Origin: Euleptes europaea
Lineage: Eukaryota; Chordata; Lepidosauria; Squamata; Sphaerodactylidae
Direction: 5' to 3'
Assembly (NCBI RefSeq): GCF_029931775.1
Contig: NC_079316.1
Location: 65,846,064-65,910,063, forward strand
DNA: 64,000 bases
A model generated the notes under the pieces. That model saw nothing but the letters and a program-made list of their open reading frames with translations. It was not told the origin of the DNA and searched no databases. Positions 35,430-48,662 of this stretch are shown in pieces. The translations under genes were made by a program, and so were the position numbers. Every line of letters starts with the position of its first letter. Position 1 is the stretch's first letter.

Positions 35430-35638
35430 TAGGATTGCCAAGTTCCATGTACTAGCTGGAGATCTCCTGCTATTACAGCAGATCTCCAGCCAATAGAGAT
35501 CAGTTCCCCTGGAGAAAATGGCCATTTTGGCAATTGGACTCTATGGCATTGAAGTCCCTCCCCTCCCCAAACCCCACCCTCCTCAAGTTCCACCCCAAAA
35601 ACCTCCCACCGGTGGCAAGGAGGGACTTGGCAACCCTA
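35430..35638. mobile_element. hAT-like MITE
   Basis: 209 bp, ends taggattgcca and tggcaacccta. Target duplication GGTTTGAG (35422-35429) and GGTTTAAG (35639-35646), 7 of 8 identical. Core ctggagatctcctgctatta and cctggagaaaatggcc. Confidence 0.92.
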
Positions 35639-35932
35639 GGTTTAAGGTCACCCAGTGAGCTTCATGGCAGACTGGGTTTCACTTACCCCGCACTGACAGC
35701 CCAGCCACTTCTCCAGCTGGCTGTGTTGCATTCATGAGTAGTCAGACATGTATGCGGCAACAGTTACACTGCACGCCTAAAGGACATTGCGCTCTACGGA
35801 TAACAACTTGTTGGTGGTCCCCGGCCCTAGGAGTGTGCAGCTGTCCTTGATTAGAGCCAGGCTTTTTTGTCCCTGGCTCCAGCCTGGTGGAACTCCCTTC
35901 CCAGTAACATCAGGGCCGTGCAGGACCTCAAA

Positions 35933-36135
35933 TAGGGTTGCCAGGTCCCACTTCGCCCCCAGCGGGAGGTTTTTAGGGCAGAACCTGAGGAGGATGGGGT
36001 TTGGGGAGGGGAGGGACTTCAAAGCCATAGAGTCCAATGGCCAAAGTGGCCATTTTCTCCAGGTAAACTGATCGGCTGGAGAACAGTTGTAATTGCAGGA
36101 GATCTCCAGCTAGTACCTGGAGGTTGGAAACCCTA
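35933..36135. mobile_element. hAT-like MITE with perfect target duplication
   Basis: 203 bp in opposite orientation to the copy at 35430. Ends tagggttgcca and ttggaaaccctA. Flanked by ACCTCAAA at 35925-35932 and 36136-36143. Confidence 0.95.
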
Positions 36136-36157
36136 ACCTCAAAGAGCTCCGCAGGGC

Positions 36158-36243
36158 CTGCCTAGTCCCTTTAACTGGAGATGCCGGGGATTGAACCTGG
36201 GACCTTCTGCATGCCAAGTAGATGCTCTACCACTGAGCCACTT
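36158..36243 (-). mobile_element. tRNA-derived SINE, type C, head only
   Basis: ccctttaactggagatgccg, ggattgaacctgggacc (box B reversed), gctctaccactgagcca (box A reversed). Only the promoter part is kept. Confidence 0.85.
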
Positions 36244-36413
36244 CAATTTACATTCATAATTATAGAATCAGCTACAGCTTCTAAGCCTCTCAATTTCATC
36301 TGGGAAGGAAAGGGAAGCTTTCTCCTCACGCAAACAAAGGTGATAAGGTGTGGGGTTTAAGAAATATTAAAAACCTCTCACAGTTATTGGTTATAGAAGA
36401 AAAAAACTGTGAG

Positions 36414-38055
<1,642 letters not shown>

Positions 38056-38448
38056 AAGGTTTGAATCCTCATTCTGTGGAGTTGCCAACCTCCAGGTACT
38101 AGCTGGAGATCTCCTGTTATTATAACTAATCTCCAGCCGATAGAGATCAGTTCACTTGGAGAAAATGTCCACTTTGGCAATTGGAATCTTTGGCACTGAA
38201 GTCTGTCCCCTCCGCAAACCCTGCCCTCCTCAGGCTCCACTCAAAAAAAATCTCCAGGTATTTCCCAACCCAGAGCTGGCAACCCAATCATTCTGCCATG
38301 GAAGCTCGCTCAGTGATCTTGGACCTAGCACATTCTCTCATCCTAACCTAACTCACAGGGTTATTTTGGGAGAGTTATGCGGAGGTGGGGGGAGAACAAT
38401 GTGATGATTTCCCATTGGAGACAAAAATAAAGTGAAATAAATAAAATA
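38056..38448 (+). mobile_element. tRNA-derived SINE, type B, split by a MITE
   Basis: Box B region ggtttgaatcctcattctg at 38058-38076 and the continuation ccatggaagctcgctcag from 38296 belong to one SINE (consensus ctctgccatggaagc). A MITE interrupts it at 38077-38287. Tail aaataaagtgaaataaataa. The head before box B is missing. Confidence 0.85.
38077..38287. mobile_element. hAT-like MITE inside a SINE
   Basis: 211 bp, ends tggagttgcca and tggcaacccaa, with perfect target duplication TCATTCTG at 38069-38076 and 38288-38295. The duplicated octamer is part of the host SINE. Confidence 0.95.
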
Positions 38449-39108
38449 AGTCGATGTGGACAGTGTTCCCTGAAGGCAAGCTGGGAACTCGTTTGCAATG
38501 GATTCTAGTGGAGAATGAGTCTTGCCTTTCTGATAAAACTGAGATGCAGAGAAAGGATGCCTTGCCCCATATTACAGAGGAACCCACTGTACGGCACTGA
38601 TACCAACTCTTGAAAGAGTAGCAAAGTCCTGACATGGTTGAATGAAAGATTAAAGAACACTGAGACTGGAAAGTTTGTATTCCATTTTGTGTGGCAAACT
38701 GGAGCCAGGAAGCTTTGCGATAAACTACACTCAGAACTCAGCAGGCAGCTAAATGTAAAAAAAAAATTCACCATGAACACATTTATATCAGCCACTTGGT
38801 CGGATCTGGAGATGTGCAAACTCCATGAGCCTGTCTCCAAAATACTAAATAGTTCCAACCCAGCAAAGCAGTTCTGAACAGGTCTTCAGTGGGTGCATTG
38901 GAATAACAGTGTATTGCAACCGAACATATGCAAACTTCACTTCCATAACATTCCCACTGCATCTACGTTACTCTTTGGCTGTCTTACATTGTCATCCCTC
39001 ACAAGCGTCTGTTAAACTTCTTTCCCTGAGTGTTCTATGATACCACCTTTTTGTGGATCTAAACCAGTAGGGAAAAATGCAAATAACTTAACAGCAGAAT
39101 CACGTGCA
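38449..39108. other. Unassigned intergenic DNA
   Basis: Open frames here (for example 38638-38877, 79 codons) show no domain I recognise. Confidence 0.4.
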
Positions 39109-39500
39109 TGCGTAAAGTGCCGTCAAGTAGCAGCCGACTTATGGCACCCTCTTTTGGGGGGGGTTCATGGCAAGAGACTAACAGAGGTGGTTTGCCAGTG
39201 CCTTCCTCTGCACAGCAACCCTGGTATTCCTTGGTGGTCTAGTATCAGAGGAGCATGCCTATTATTTTGGGTGCTGTGGAACACAGGCAGGATGGTGCTG
39301 CTGCACTCGTCTTGTTAGTGGCTTCCTAGAGGCCCCTGGTTGGCCACTGTGTGAACAGACTGCTAGACTTGATGGGCCTTGGTCTGATCCAGCAGGGCCT
39401 TTCTTATGTTCTCCCATCCAAATACTAACCAGGGCTGACCCTGCTTAGCTTCTGAGATCTGACGAGATCGGGCTAGCCTGGGCCACCCAGGTCAGGGCAG
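39109..39500 (-). mobile_element. 5S rRNA-derived SINE split by a CR1-like tail
   Basis: Reverse copy: tail taaagtgccgtcaagtagc, then gaggtggtttgccagtgcc up to ttggtggtct at 39240, and the 5S head from 39412 (cccatccaaatactaacc, gcttctgagatctgacgag). The break is filled by a CR1-like 3' end at 39242-39411. Confidence 0.92.
39242..39411 (+). mobile_element. CR1-like LINE 3' end (nested)
   Basis: gcctattattttgggtgctg, ggttggccactgtgtgaac, cttgatgggccttggtctg, ending ctttcttatgttct. Same family as 10220-10437 and 45994-46142. Confidence 0.92.
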
Positions 39501-39608
39501 AATAACAGGCCAACTAAAATTTGGTGATCTCAGAAATTAGATCTGCAACATTTATGTTGGTTGGAACCTTACTTCAGCCTTGTCTTTGTTGCTTGTGATT
39601 CTTCAGTT

Positions 39609-39936
39609 GAGAGCCAGCGTGGTGTAGTGGTTAAGAGTGGTGGTTTGGAGAGATGGAGTCTGATTTGGAGAGCCGGGTTTGATTCTCCACTCCCCCACAT
39701 GAGCGGTGGAGGCTAATCTGGTGAACTGGATTTGTTTCCCCACTCCTACACATGAAGCGAGCTGGGTGACCTTGGGCAAGTTACAGTTCTGTTAGAGCTC
39801 TCTCAGCCTCACCTACCTCACAGGGTGTCTGTTGTGGGGAAGGGAAGGCGATTGTAAGCAGGTTTGATTCTGCCTTAAGTGGTAGAGAAAGTTGGCATAT
39901 AAAAACCAACTCTTCCTCTTCATCATCATCATCATC
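39609..39936 (+). mobile_element. Sauria-type SINE, full length
   Basis: Head gagccagcgtggtgtagtgg, gggtttgattctccactcc, gtgaccttgggcaagttac, tail ggcatataaaaaccaac followed by (CAT)n. Confidence 0.95.
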
Positions 39937-40624
39937 TAAAAATTCATCTCAGGGTGAGAAAAGGCACTGCTATGTAACTGCCCAGAAATGCTGTCCCCAG
40001 AGGATAACCTGAAAACAGACACTCAGTATGTTTTGAAGCAAAGTATATGAGCCTTGACTTCACCTCATGAGGAAGTTTAGCATATGCAGCAAACATTTTA
40101 GAGAGGTACCATTGAACACCCTTGTTCTCAAAAAAAAATAGTTTCATTAACACACTAGAGGAGTCTGAAGATTTAAAATTGCTATAGACGATGATAATAA
40201 ATTTTACAGCCAGTCAAGTAGTTGTATGATTCAGCACGTGATACTTGATTTAATACACGGTGACCATTTTCTTGTTTGGAAGTGGCCATCGTTCATTTTG
40301 CATTTCCATGTGCCTTAAATATTAAAAGTTTTGATCTGGCAAAGTCCCCAAAGATATTTCCAGATACCCTTGATAACATACATACAAGGATACTTTTAAA
40401 TGCAGACTTTTTGATTAATTTGAAATATTTCTAGCATATCCCAAGGTTTACATAAAGCAATTATTTCAGAAAATGCTAATTTGGGTGTAAGCTCCAAATA
40501 TAGTAGTGACATCTGTAGTGGTCACCAGCACCCTGGGAGTAGGAGGCAAGAGGGGATGAAGGAGAGCCAGAGCCAGTGTGGGGAGGAACCAAGCCAGCAG
40601 TGGGGAAGGGAAAGCTGAGACTGA
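39937..40624. other. Repeat-free AT-rich DNA
   Basis: No gene recognised. The part 40150-40480 shows no repeat and could be conserved noncoding DNA, judged only by eye. Confidence 0.35.
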
Positions 40625-40816
40625 ACACATGAACACATGAAGCTGCCTTATACTGAATCAGACCCTCGGTCCATCAAAGTCAGTATTGTCTACTCAGGCT
40701 GGCAGTGGCTCTCCAGGGTCTTTCACATCACCTCCTTGCCTGGTCCCTTTAACTGGAGATGCTGGGATTGAACCTGGGACCTTCTGCATGCCAAGCAGAT
40801 GCTCTACCACTGAGCG
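40625..40816 (-). mobile_element. tRNA-derived SINE, type C, full length
   Basis: Reverse copy: gaacacatgaagctgcctta, ccatcaaagtcagtattgtc, ggattgaacctgggacc and gctctaccactgagcg. Confidence 0.92.
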
Positions 40817-40942
40817 TGAGATGGTGGTGAGGAAGTCAAGGAGACCTTGAGCTAAGGAAGGCTGGAAAGGGGATTTCCTCTCCCCAGCAAGTCCAGATGG
40901 GTTCCCTCCCTTTGGCAATAACTATAATATTATAAACAAAAG

Positions 40943-41128
40943 AGCCAGTGTGGTATGGTGGTTAGAGTATTGAATGCACAGCAGTGTAGACTCTCAGCTA
41001 AACCCTCATCTCAGTCAGAAACTCTGGGTCACCGTCCCCAGTCACTTTCTCTCAGTCTAAATTACCTCACAGGACTGATGCAAGAATAAAAAAAAATGCA
41101 GGAGGGAAGAATACTTTCTACCACCCTT
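40943..41128 (+). mobile_element. tRNA-derived SINE, type B, diverged
   Basis: Head gagccagtgtggtatggtgg, later cagtcactttctctcagtc and ttacctcacaggactgatg, then an A-rich tail. Confidence 0.7.
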
Positions 41129-41130
41129 GA

Positions 41131-41275
41131 AAACCAGCCTGGTGTGGTGATTTGAATGATGGACTAGAATCTGGGAGACCTAGTTTCTAATCCCCGTTCT
41201 GCCATAGAAGCTTGCTGGTTGATCTTGGGCCAGTCACACAGTTTCAGCCTAGCTTACCTCACAGAGTTGTCTCTG
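41131..41275 (+). mobile_element. tRNA-derived SINE, type B, 3'-truncated
   Basis: Head accagcctggtgtggtgatt, gactagaatctgggagacc, gatcttgggccagtcacac. It lies head to tail behind the previous copy. Confidence 0.8.
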
Positions 41276-42475
41276 GAACAAGCATTTTACAAATGTGATG
41301 GTGCCTCTACAAAAAGCACTTCTTCTATGGGGAATTTTTTGGATGAGTTTGAATTTAGTCACCTCTCTGATGACTGTTTCTAAGAGTATGTTTCGGATTT
41401 TGAAACTGAGTTTTTACGGCATATTATATTGAATCATTGTTGGAAATTGCTTTGAGCTGTAGAATACTGACATAACAAATGCCTTAAAGAAATAAGTAAC
41501 ATCAACATAGATATTTCAATATGGGTAAGAGGCTTGTGAGAAGTTTGCCTTTGCCAAGGAGACACTGAGGAATAAAGAGTTAATGAAAAAGAATCTACCA
41601 ATAAAGCTAAGAATACACCAGAGAGGGTTACTGTATGAAATTGAGATTGTTAACAGCCATACAGGAGAAAAGACCAATTTAATGTAATTGACCCATTACT
41701 TGCTTTAGCCTGGAAGGAAAAGACACTAACCAAATAAATGATCCCACATTTGCCTCTTCTCTGCCTCATGTCTGTCCCACCAACATGTACTGGGTTGCCA
41801 CTTATCAGGCCTTGGTGGCATTCTTCCCCTTTTAGCTGCAGCCCCTCCCTCTGCATTCCTCCAGGCAGCGGGACGAAATTGGAGAGACAGCATCATGTGC
41901 ATAGGAACGTCACTTCTGTCAAAAACCTGGATGCGACATCATAGCCACACCGTGACACCCTAGGAATTTATCTTCATATCAGTGACAGTGAAAGACTAAA
42001 GCATTATTGACCTCCACTACAAGGATAGTCCTTCAAAGACACCCCTGGATTTTATTCCACAATGAAAAAGACCATGTGCTTATTAAGTTCATTCCAATCA
42101 ATGATGTTGGTTCACATTTCAGAAGGATTTGAATATTGTTTTGTGCTTTAATGATATATTATTATGATGTTTATTAGAGGGTTGTGCACTGGGGGGAGGG
42201 AGGCATTCTTCAAATGTATCCAGGGGGATCCAATCCAAAGGCCTCATCTGATCATTTAGTTAGACAATTTGTGTGCTGCCTGTCCAGAACTGCCTAAAGA
42301 AGCTCACAATTAACATAATAAACAAAACCAAGCAAAAAAAATTCAAATAAGCCAATAAAACAAATCTTACTGATCAGAAACAATAATCTAATCTTAACCT
42401 TTATTTTCTATAGGTGATCACTATCATCCCAGAAGGATTGGGGATGGCTTTGGTCACATTTTTATATGGCATTTT
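41276..42475. other. Unassigned intergenic DNA
   Basis: No gene recognised. The block 41330-41500 may be an old LINE/SINE 3' tail. Confidence 0.4.
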
Positions 42476-42800
42476 GAAAGCCAGTGTGGTATAGTGGTTA
42501 GGAGCAATGGACTCTGATCTGGAGAACTGGGTTTGATTCCCCACTCCTCCATATGAGTGGTGGACTCTAATCTGGTGAACTGGGTTGGTTTCCCCACTCC
42601 TACACATGAAGCCTGCTAGGTGACCTTGGGCTAATCACAGTTATCTCAGAACTCTCTCAGCCCCACCTACCTCACAAGGTGTCTGTTGTGGAGAGAGGAA
42701 GGGAAGGTGATTGTAGGCCGGTTTGAGAATCCTTTCGGTAGAGAAAATCGGGCTTTAAAATCCAACTCCTACTCCTACTACTCTTCTTCTTTGTCTCCTC
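42476..42800 (+). mobile_element. Sauria-type SINE, full length
   Basis: Head aagccagtgtggtatagtgg, gggtttgattccccactcc, gtgaccttgggctaatcac; the tail passes into a (CTC/CTT)n polypyrimidine run to about 42830. Confidence 0.93.
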
Positions 42801-43124
42801 CTTCTTTTTTCTTCCTCCTCCTCCAAAGATCTCAGAGTGGCTTTTTATGCTTTTTAATGCCTCTATTTTGGCTTCACAACAGCCCTATAATGTAAGGTGG
42901 TGTGTGGGCAAATGACTGTCCCAAGGACACCCAGCAAATTTCATGGCAGAATGGACATTTGAATTTGGATTCCCCAAGTCTTAGTCTGACAACTCTAACT
43001 ACAATAGTACCTGTGCTTTCAATAGAACCTGGAATCTTCTGCAAAGTATGGACACTATTTGCTTGTTTGTTTCTAGTTATAAAATTGATGTGCTGCCTTT
43101 CCAGAGACCTGTCGGGAGTGCTTT
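42801..43124. other. Polypyrimidine run then unassigned DNA
   Basis: 42801-42830 is C/T-rich. From 42835 a SINE-like 3' body (cacaacagccctataatgta, gtcccaaggacacccagc) is faintly visible. Confidence 0.4.
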
Positions 43125-43200
43125 GATTGTGGGATCCTGCATGGCAGGGGGTTGGACTGGATGGCCCTTGTGGTCTCTTCCAACCTTGTGAACTTGTGAG
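43125..43200 (+). mobile_element. CR1 LINE 3' end, short
   Basis: gggggttggactggatggcc, cttgtggtctcttccaacc, then a diverged tail. Confidence 0.85.
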
Positions 43201-43454
43201 CTTGTGATGTGGCTTACAACTAAGATAATAAAACAAAATTAATAAAACACAATCATTGAAAACAAAGACATTAAAAAACCACTAGAAAAACAAGCCAGCC
43301 AACACCATTAAATCAAGCAACTAAAAAACAAGCAGGTGCCATTAAAACATGCTGGGGCATAACAACAGCATGTAATATACACTGAGAAGCCTAAAATGAA
43401 GTAGATAAAATAATCCTCAGGCCAGAAGGAGACATAAAATGTTTAAAACATAAC

Positions 43455-43683
43455 AGCAGCGTAGTGTAGTAGTTAAGAGCGGTGGTTTAGAGCAGTGGAC
43501 TCTAATCTGGAGAGCTGGCTTTGTTTCCCCACTCCTTCACATGAAGCCAGCTGGGTGACCTTGGGCTAGCCACACTCTCTCAGACCCACCTACCTCACAG
43601 GGTGTCTGTTGTGGGGAGGGAAAGGGAAGGAGATTGTAAACTGGCATATAAAAACCTCCTCCTCCTCCTCCTCTTCTTCTTCG
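43455..43683 (+). mobile_element. Sauria-type SINE with internal deletion
   Basis: Head cagcgtagtgtagtagttaa joins directly to ctggctttgtttccccactc, so the box B-flanking block is missing. Tail aactggcatataaaaacc with (CTC)n(CTT)n. Confidence 0.9.
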
Positions 43684-45391
43684 TTAAAAGCCTGCTTAGA
43701 AAGGAATGTTTTAGCCTGATTCCTAAAAGAATGCAAGGTACAGTGTAACGCAGTTTTAGGGGAAAGCTATGGCTCTAGCCACTGCTCTTACTTGACAGAC
43801 TGATTTCAGAATGTGGGCATTTATGCTAAGGACTCCTATGTGAAACCACTGGGAGAGATCATCTGGGAATCTGGAGCTTGGTTACCTGAATTAGATAGTT
43901 ACCCGAATTAGATAGTCTCTGCTTTGGTTGGGAGGATTAGGGTGAGAGACTAAGCCTTGTGAGTGGTTGGGTAATCAGGATCTTTGCAGCCTGGGTGTAC
44001 AGAGATAAGTCCCTTTAGAAAACTCTCAATAAAGAAGTGGTTCTCTCAAATAAAATTGGTTTTTTATTACAAATAATATTACTCAAATGTTTTTGATGTC
44101 TAATCATCATCATCATCATAAATTCCAAGCACACAATGTAAGCACACATGCACAATTCATACAGAGCTAAGGAAAGTACAGGGTAATGGCTAAAAGACAA
44201 TAATTGGACAAGAGCTTCAGGGTCTTAGACTCAATTTGTAGAGTATTCACTTTACCTGTGTGCAAGTGACAAACAATTTTGCACAGGCACAACAAACACC
44301 TATACTTTACAAGGACTAGTGAAGTGGTTGTTCTCAAGCACATGCCAGAAGAAACTGACAGAATAGTGACAGAGCCTCCCCCTGCCCTCAAAATAAAGAA
44401 CTTCTTGTTACAAGCACAGCAAACTCACAAAAATCCAGTCATTATCCAACAAAGCGCTGGGGGGGAACTGCCAATAAAAGACAGATCCAAACTTGTAAAA
44501 TGAGATTTAATCACACAGCCTTCAAGAAAACAGCAAATGCATCAAACAAAGCTCATCCTACCCACTTCATGAACATTAATATGTTCATGCCATGGAGAAT
44601 AGTTTCACCTTTGAATTTGTTTGTGCTCACAGTTTCTCTATTCACTGTATCTGCCCAATGCTTAGAGAAGAATTGTTGCTTCACATAAAATATTGTTCTA
44701 ATTAGGCTCTATCCACCCCCAAAAATGAATCTAAGGCTTGGGAATTAGTCTAATTGATCTCAGGACATATTTCAGTGTAAATATGCACAGGATCTGGCTT
44801 CACGTATTTTATTTCAAATGTGTGTAGAAAGTCAGTTTCTCCTGCTGGCTTTTCCCCCTCAGACAGTCCACTAAAGATAAATGGCCTTGATCCGAATCCT
44901 CTTCCACATCATAACCAACATCATGATATTTGATGTCCTGTCAAATGAAATCTCTCTGGGCAAGTCAAACCTTCACAGGGTTACTCTTTCTACTAGCTTA
45001 AAATAGCACCTTGTCACTTTTCTACTCTCATGAAACAACTTTTGAAGTACATCAAGATGAAACCTTTCACAGAATCTGCTTCAGTATCCTTTAATCCCCA
45101 GGGGGTATTTCTCTTCAGGCAAAACATTTTCAAAACATAACATAGTGTTTGTGCGGGGTAAAGGTCCAGTGTTTCTATCTAGTCACAGACATTTCTGGTG
45201 AGACTAAGACCATTCAATGAAAACTGGTTATTATCAATAAGACATGACCCACAATAGTATCTTCTCTTTGAAAAGTATTGCCCAATTAGAAAATAATTCC
45301 ATCTCTTTCCATCCAATCTAATACCTGAGATATTTGTTGATAGGTAGATACCACTGATGTCAAAGGGACTTGGCATTGTGCATTGGAAAGC
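43684..45391. other. Intergenic desert
   Basis: No gene recognised. A block ending ctcaataaagaagtgg (near 44035) has an LTR-like poly(A) look but no other support. (CAT)n lies at 44106-44120. Confidence 0.4.
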
Positions 45392-45520
45392 AAAGGGATA
45401 GCCATGTTAGCCTGTCACAGCAAAATAAAACAAAAATCTAGCGGCAATTTAAAGGCATAAAACATTTATGTCAATATTTCATGGGTCTCAGCCCCCTTTG
45501 TCAGGTGCATATGTAATGGA
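45392..45520 (+). mobile_element. Unnamed interspersed repeat
   Basis: gggatagccatgttagcctg, cacagcaaaataaaacaaaa, aatttaaaggcataaaac, catgggtctcag. The same family is reversed at 46535-46702 and as a fragment at 21750-21821. Confidence 0.65.
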
Positions 45521-45993
45521 AAATGATATGTTGCAATATAATGAATCAGCTCACACCTTCCTATTTTCTAGCACATTTGGTAATTATCCCTGTCCAGGGT
45601 CGTGGTGGTATTTATTTCTTCTGAAGGCTCTTCAAGTGATACATTTTCCACTGAGATCCACTGAGGTTGAGCCCTTCCACAGAATCTCTGCAAAGTTCTG
45701 ACAGCATTAATAAGAGCTGCAGGGGGGATGACTAAAGAGAAAACCTTGAGCAAAACAAAGTACTTAGAATTCAATTAGCATTTCTCAGAAAACAGATCTA
45801 CTATTGTCAGACATTTTTTTCTCTCCTTTCCCCCACATTTTAAAATAAGTTTTTTTGCCTTAATCAACTTTCCTATAAGAACAGCTCTTAATCTTTGACC
45901 AGGAAGGGGAACATTAACATTGCATCAGTGCCTCTCAGTGCTAAGTAGATGTAATTTATCAGTATACTCATGAGCTGAATGGCGGGTGGGAGG
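45521..45993. other. Unassigned DNA
   Basis: Nothing recognised between the two repeats. Confidence 0.45.
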
Positions 45994-46142
45994 GGTGCTG
46001 CATCTTTTAGACGCTGTGGAACACAGGCAGGATGGTGCTGCTGCAGTCGTCTTGTTTGTGGGCTTCCTAGAGGTGCCCGGTTGGCCACTGTGTGAACAGA
46101 CTGCTGGACTTGATGGACCTTTTCTTATGTTCTTATGTTCCT
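45994..46142 (+). mobile_element. CR1-like LINE 3' end
   Basis: gaacacaggcaggatggtgc, ggttggccactgtgtgaac, cttgatggacc, ttcttatgttctta. Third copy of this 3' UTR family. Confidence 0.9.
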
Positions 46143-46407
46143 TACCTGTGTGTCCCCGTCCCCCCAATACCTCATTCTATCCAACTGTTTTTCTCCCAAC
46201 CACAAGATCAAGCATGTCCAGGAGAAAAACCACTGGAGGAAGGTGACTTGGGGGAGAGAAATCATGGGCAGGGGAGGATTCGGCACAAAAACCACTTACA
46301 TACATGCCTACCACTTCTTTGTTAAAATTGCCTCCACATCTCCCTGTACAGATGTGCAATATGCCCTGCATTCTTAGATACAGGTTGTATAACATCTAGT
46401 TGTATCT

Positions 46408-46484
46408 AGGGAGCCAGCATGGTGTAGTGGTTAAGAGCAGCGGACTCTAATCTGGTGAACCTGGTATGTTTCCCCATGCCTACA
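46408..46484 (+). mobile_element. Sauria-type SINE, 5' part only
   Basis: gagccagcatggtgtagtgg, ggactctaatctggtgaac, then lost after tgtttccccatgcctacac. Confidence 0.85.
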
Positions 46485-46534
46485 CTTTAAAAGAAATGAG
46501 TGAAGACATATTTAAAAAAAATAAATGAAGGGGC

Positions 46535-46702
46535 AGGTCATGATGCTAATAACATTTATTCCAGTATGACCTTTCATAAACTAGTGCACACTTCTTCAGA
46601 AGAAGTGAGCTCTGACTCACAAACGCTCATGTTGGAATAAATATTGTTCATCTTTAAGGTGCCCCTGTTTTATTTTGCGAGGGCTACCCCTATGGGATGA
46701 CC
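46535..46702 (-). mobile_element. Unnamed interspersed repeat, palindromic
   Basis: Minus-strand copy of the family at 45392. Its centre is the perfect palindrome cttcttcagaagaag (near 46598) and its flanks pair (aacatttattccagtatga with tcatgttggaataaatatt). Confidence 0.7.
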
Positions 46703-47014
46703 CCTGAGGCAGCCCAGCTTCAGACCATTTAACCTTTAAAGGTTAAAAAAAAAACAGCACTATGAAGTTGAACTGGCAGCTAATGAAGCTCATTCAATAC
46801 TGGCACAATATGTCACCACTTATCTTTATCAAGTCACCAGCCTTAAAAGTCCTTCTGTAGCTCTCATTATGTCCATTTAGGGTACAACGCCTCTATTCGA
46901 TAAAATTATTTTTATTCAAATAAATATATCATGTATGTTGCAGAGCTTCTCATAATGCACTCCCTTCGTCCTACTGTTGCTCTCCTTTGCTCTCCAGGCC
47001 TGGCATCAGAAGTC
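46703..47014. other. Unassigned DNA
   Basis: No feature recognised. Confidence 0.45.
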
Positions 47015-47288
47015 AAGAGCGGTTCCTCAGTGGAACAGGCTTCCTCAGGAGGTGGTAAGCTCTCCTTCCCTGGAGGTTTTTAAGAAGAGCTTAGATGGCC
47101 ATCTGTCAGCAATGCTGATCCTATGACCTTAAGCAGATGATGAGAGGGAGGGCATCTTGGCCATCTTCTGGACATGGAGTAGGCATCACTGGGAGTGGGG
47201 GGAAGGTAGTTATGAATTTCCTGCATTGTGCAGGGGATTGGACTAGATGACCCTATTGGTCCCTTCCAACTCTATGATTCTATGATTC
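47015..47288 (+). mobile_element. CR1 LINE 3' fragment
   Basis: End of ORF2 (gcggttcctcagtggaacag, aagagcttagatggccatct) plus 3' UTR to ctatgattctatgattc. Confidence 0.93.
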
Positions 47289-47594
47289 AAGCAGCTGCCA
47301 GAGACCATGGGCACAGGTCCCCTGCAACCCCCCCCCCTCCAACAAGCTATTTCTGTCACTTTTCCTGGCCCCACAGTGGCCACCACTCCCTTGACCTTCG
47401 CGCAAGAATTCAGCCCTGTTGGGGAATTGGGTGCTGTTCCATATGAAGGGTATTGGACAATGAGTTAGCTGGATAATAGCAGAGAGCAGTGGCTAATATC
47501 TGAGACCCTTTTCCACATGTACCATTGCCAGGCCAAGTGTCCCTATGCCTGTGCATTTGAATTTTTTTTTTTTTTACATCCATGCAGAACTTTG

Positions 47595-47965
47595 GAGAGC
47601 CAGCGTGGTGTAGTGATTAAGAGTGGTGGTTTGGACTGGTGGACTCTAATCTGGAGAACCGGGTTTGATTCCTCACTCCTCCACATGAGCGGCAGATGCT
47701 AATCTGGTGAACTGGGTTGGTTTCCCCACTCCTCCACATGAAGCCAGCTGGGTGACCTTGGGTTAGTCACGCTCTCTCAGCCTCACCTACCACACAGGGT
47801 GTCTGTTGTGGGGAGGGGAAGGGAAGGTGATCGTAAGCTGGTTTGATTCTTCCCTAAGTGGTAGAGAATGTCGGCATATAAAAACCAAATCATCCTCTTC
47901 TTTTTAGTCTTCTTCCTCTTCTTTGTCTTCCTCTTCTTCGTCTTCCTCCTCTTCCTCTTCATTGA
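47595..47965 (+). mobile_element. Sauria-type SINE, full length, with long pyrimidine tail
   Basis: Head gagccagcgtggtgtagtga, gggtttgattcctcactcc, gtgaccttgggttagtcac, ggcatataaaaaccaaatc. It is followed by a (CTT/CTC)n run to about 47965. Confidence 0.93.
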
Positions 47966-48662
47966 ATTTCCAATAGTTAGTTTAAATCCAACTTCCCAAC
48001 TTACCAAAGCCATTTGGAGTTTTTATTTCTGTCTTCTGATGCTTTTGCTATCCCCTCATGTAGCTAAATGGACATTCCATGTTCAGAAGCAGTACACCTC
48101 TGAACAACAAGCATTAGGAAAACTGGAGGTGGATTGTTGTGTTAGGAAGAGGAGCCTAGAGATGCTTAGCCTGCCGTGTGCTGGGGACAGAATGCTGGAT
48201 CGATTTGTTCTTTGGTGTGACCTCATAGGATTTTTTTCAGTGTTAGTATGCATAGCCATTCTGCTGATAAGCAGGGATTTGTTTCTTGGGGAATGAGTTG
48301 TTTCCAAATTATAATTATGCATACCATTCCCAGCCCTTTTACTGTAATTTGTACAGCGGCACATGCAAAACAATATTCTGCTCATGATAAATGCATGAAA
48401 AGAATTTATGATGTTCCCCACTGAGAAGAGAGCTTTATTCCAACACTGTCAGAACCTAATGACTTAGAAGACAGATTATATAGAGGTGATCCATTATTAT
48501 TATTGTCAACAGCTATTTTTCTGCAAGATACATTCCATTTGCTACTTTTTTTCCGAAACATACTATCACAATTGTCAGCATTGCCTGTAGTTCAAAGGGT
48601 CAAACCAGACAAGATGCTGAAAGACCCAGTACATTTTCTCTCTCTTGGTAAAGAGGAGCTGG
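47966..48662. other. Unassigned DNA
   Basis: A 142-codon frame (47868-48296) starts inside the SINE pyrimidine tail and is mostly low-complexity leucine/phenylalanine; I do not regard it as a gene. Confidence 0.45.

Noticed and set aside
40625-40816. tRNA gene
   Set aside because: Boxes A and B are present but there is no cloverleaf; it is a SINE head, as are the other tRNA-like sequences here.
47868-48296. 142-codon leucine/phenylalanine-rich membrane protein
   Set aside because: Begins in a SINE and its (CTT)n tail; composition is low complexity.
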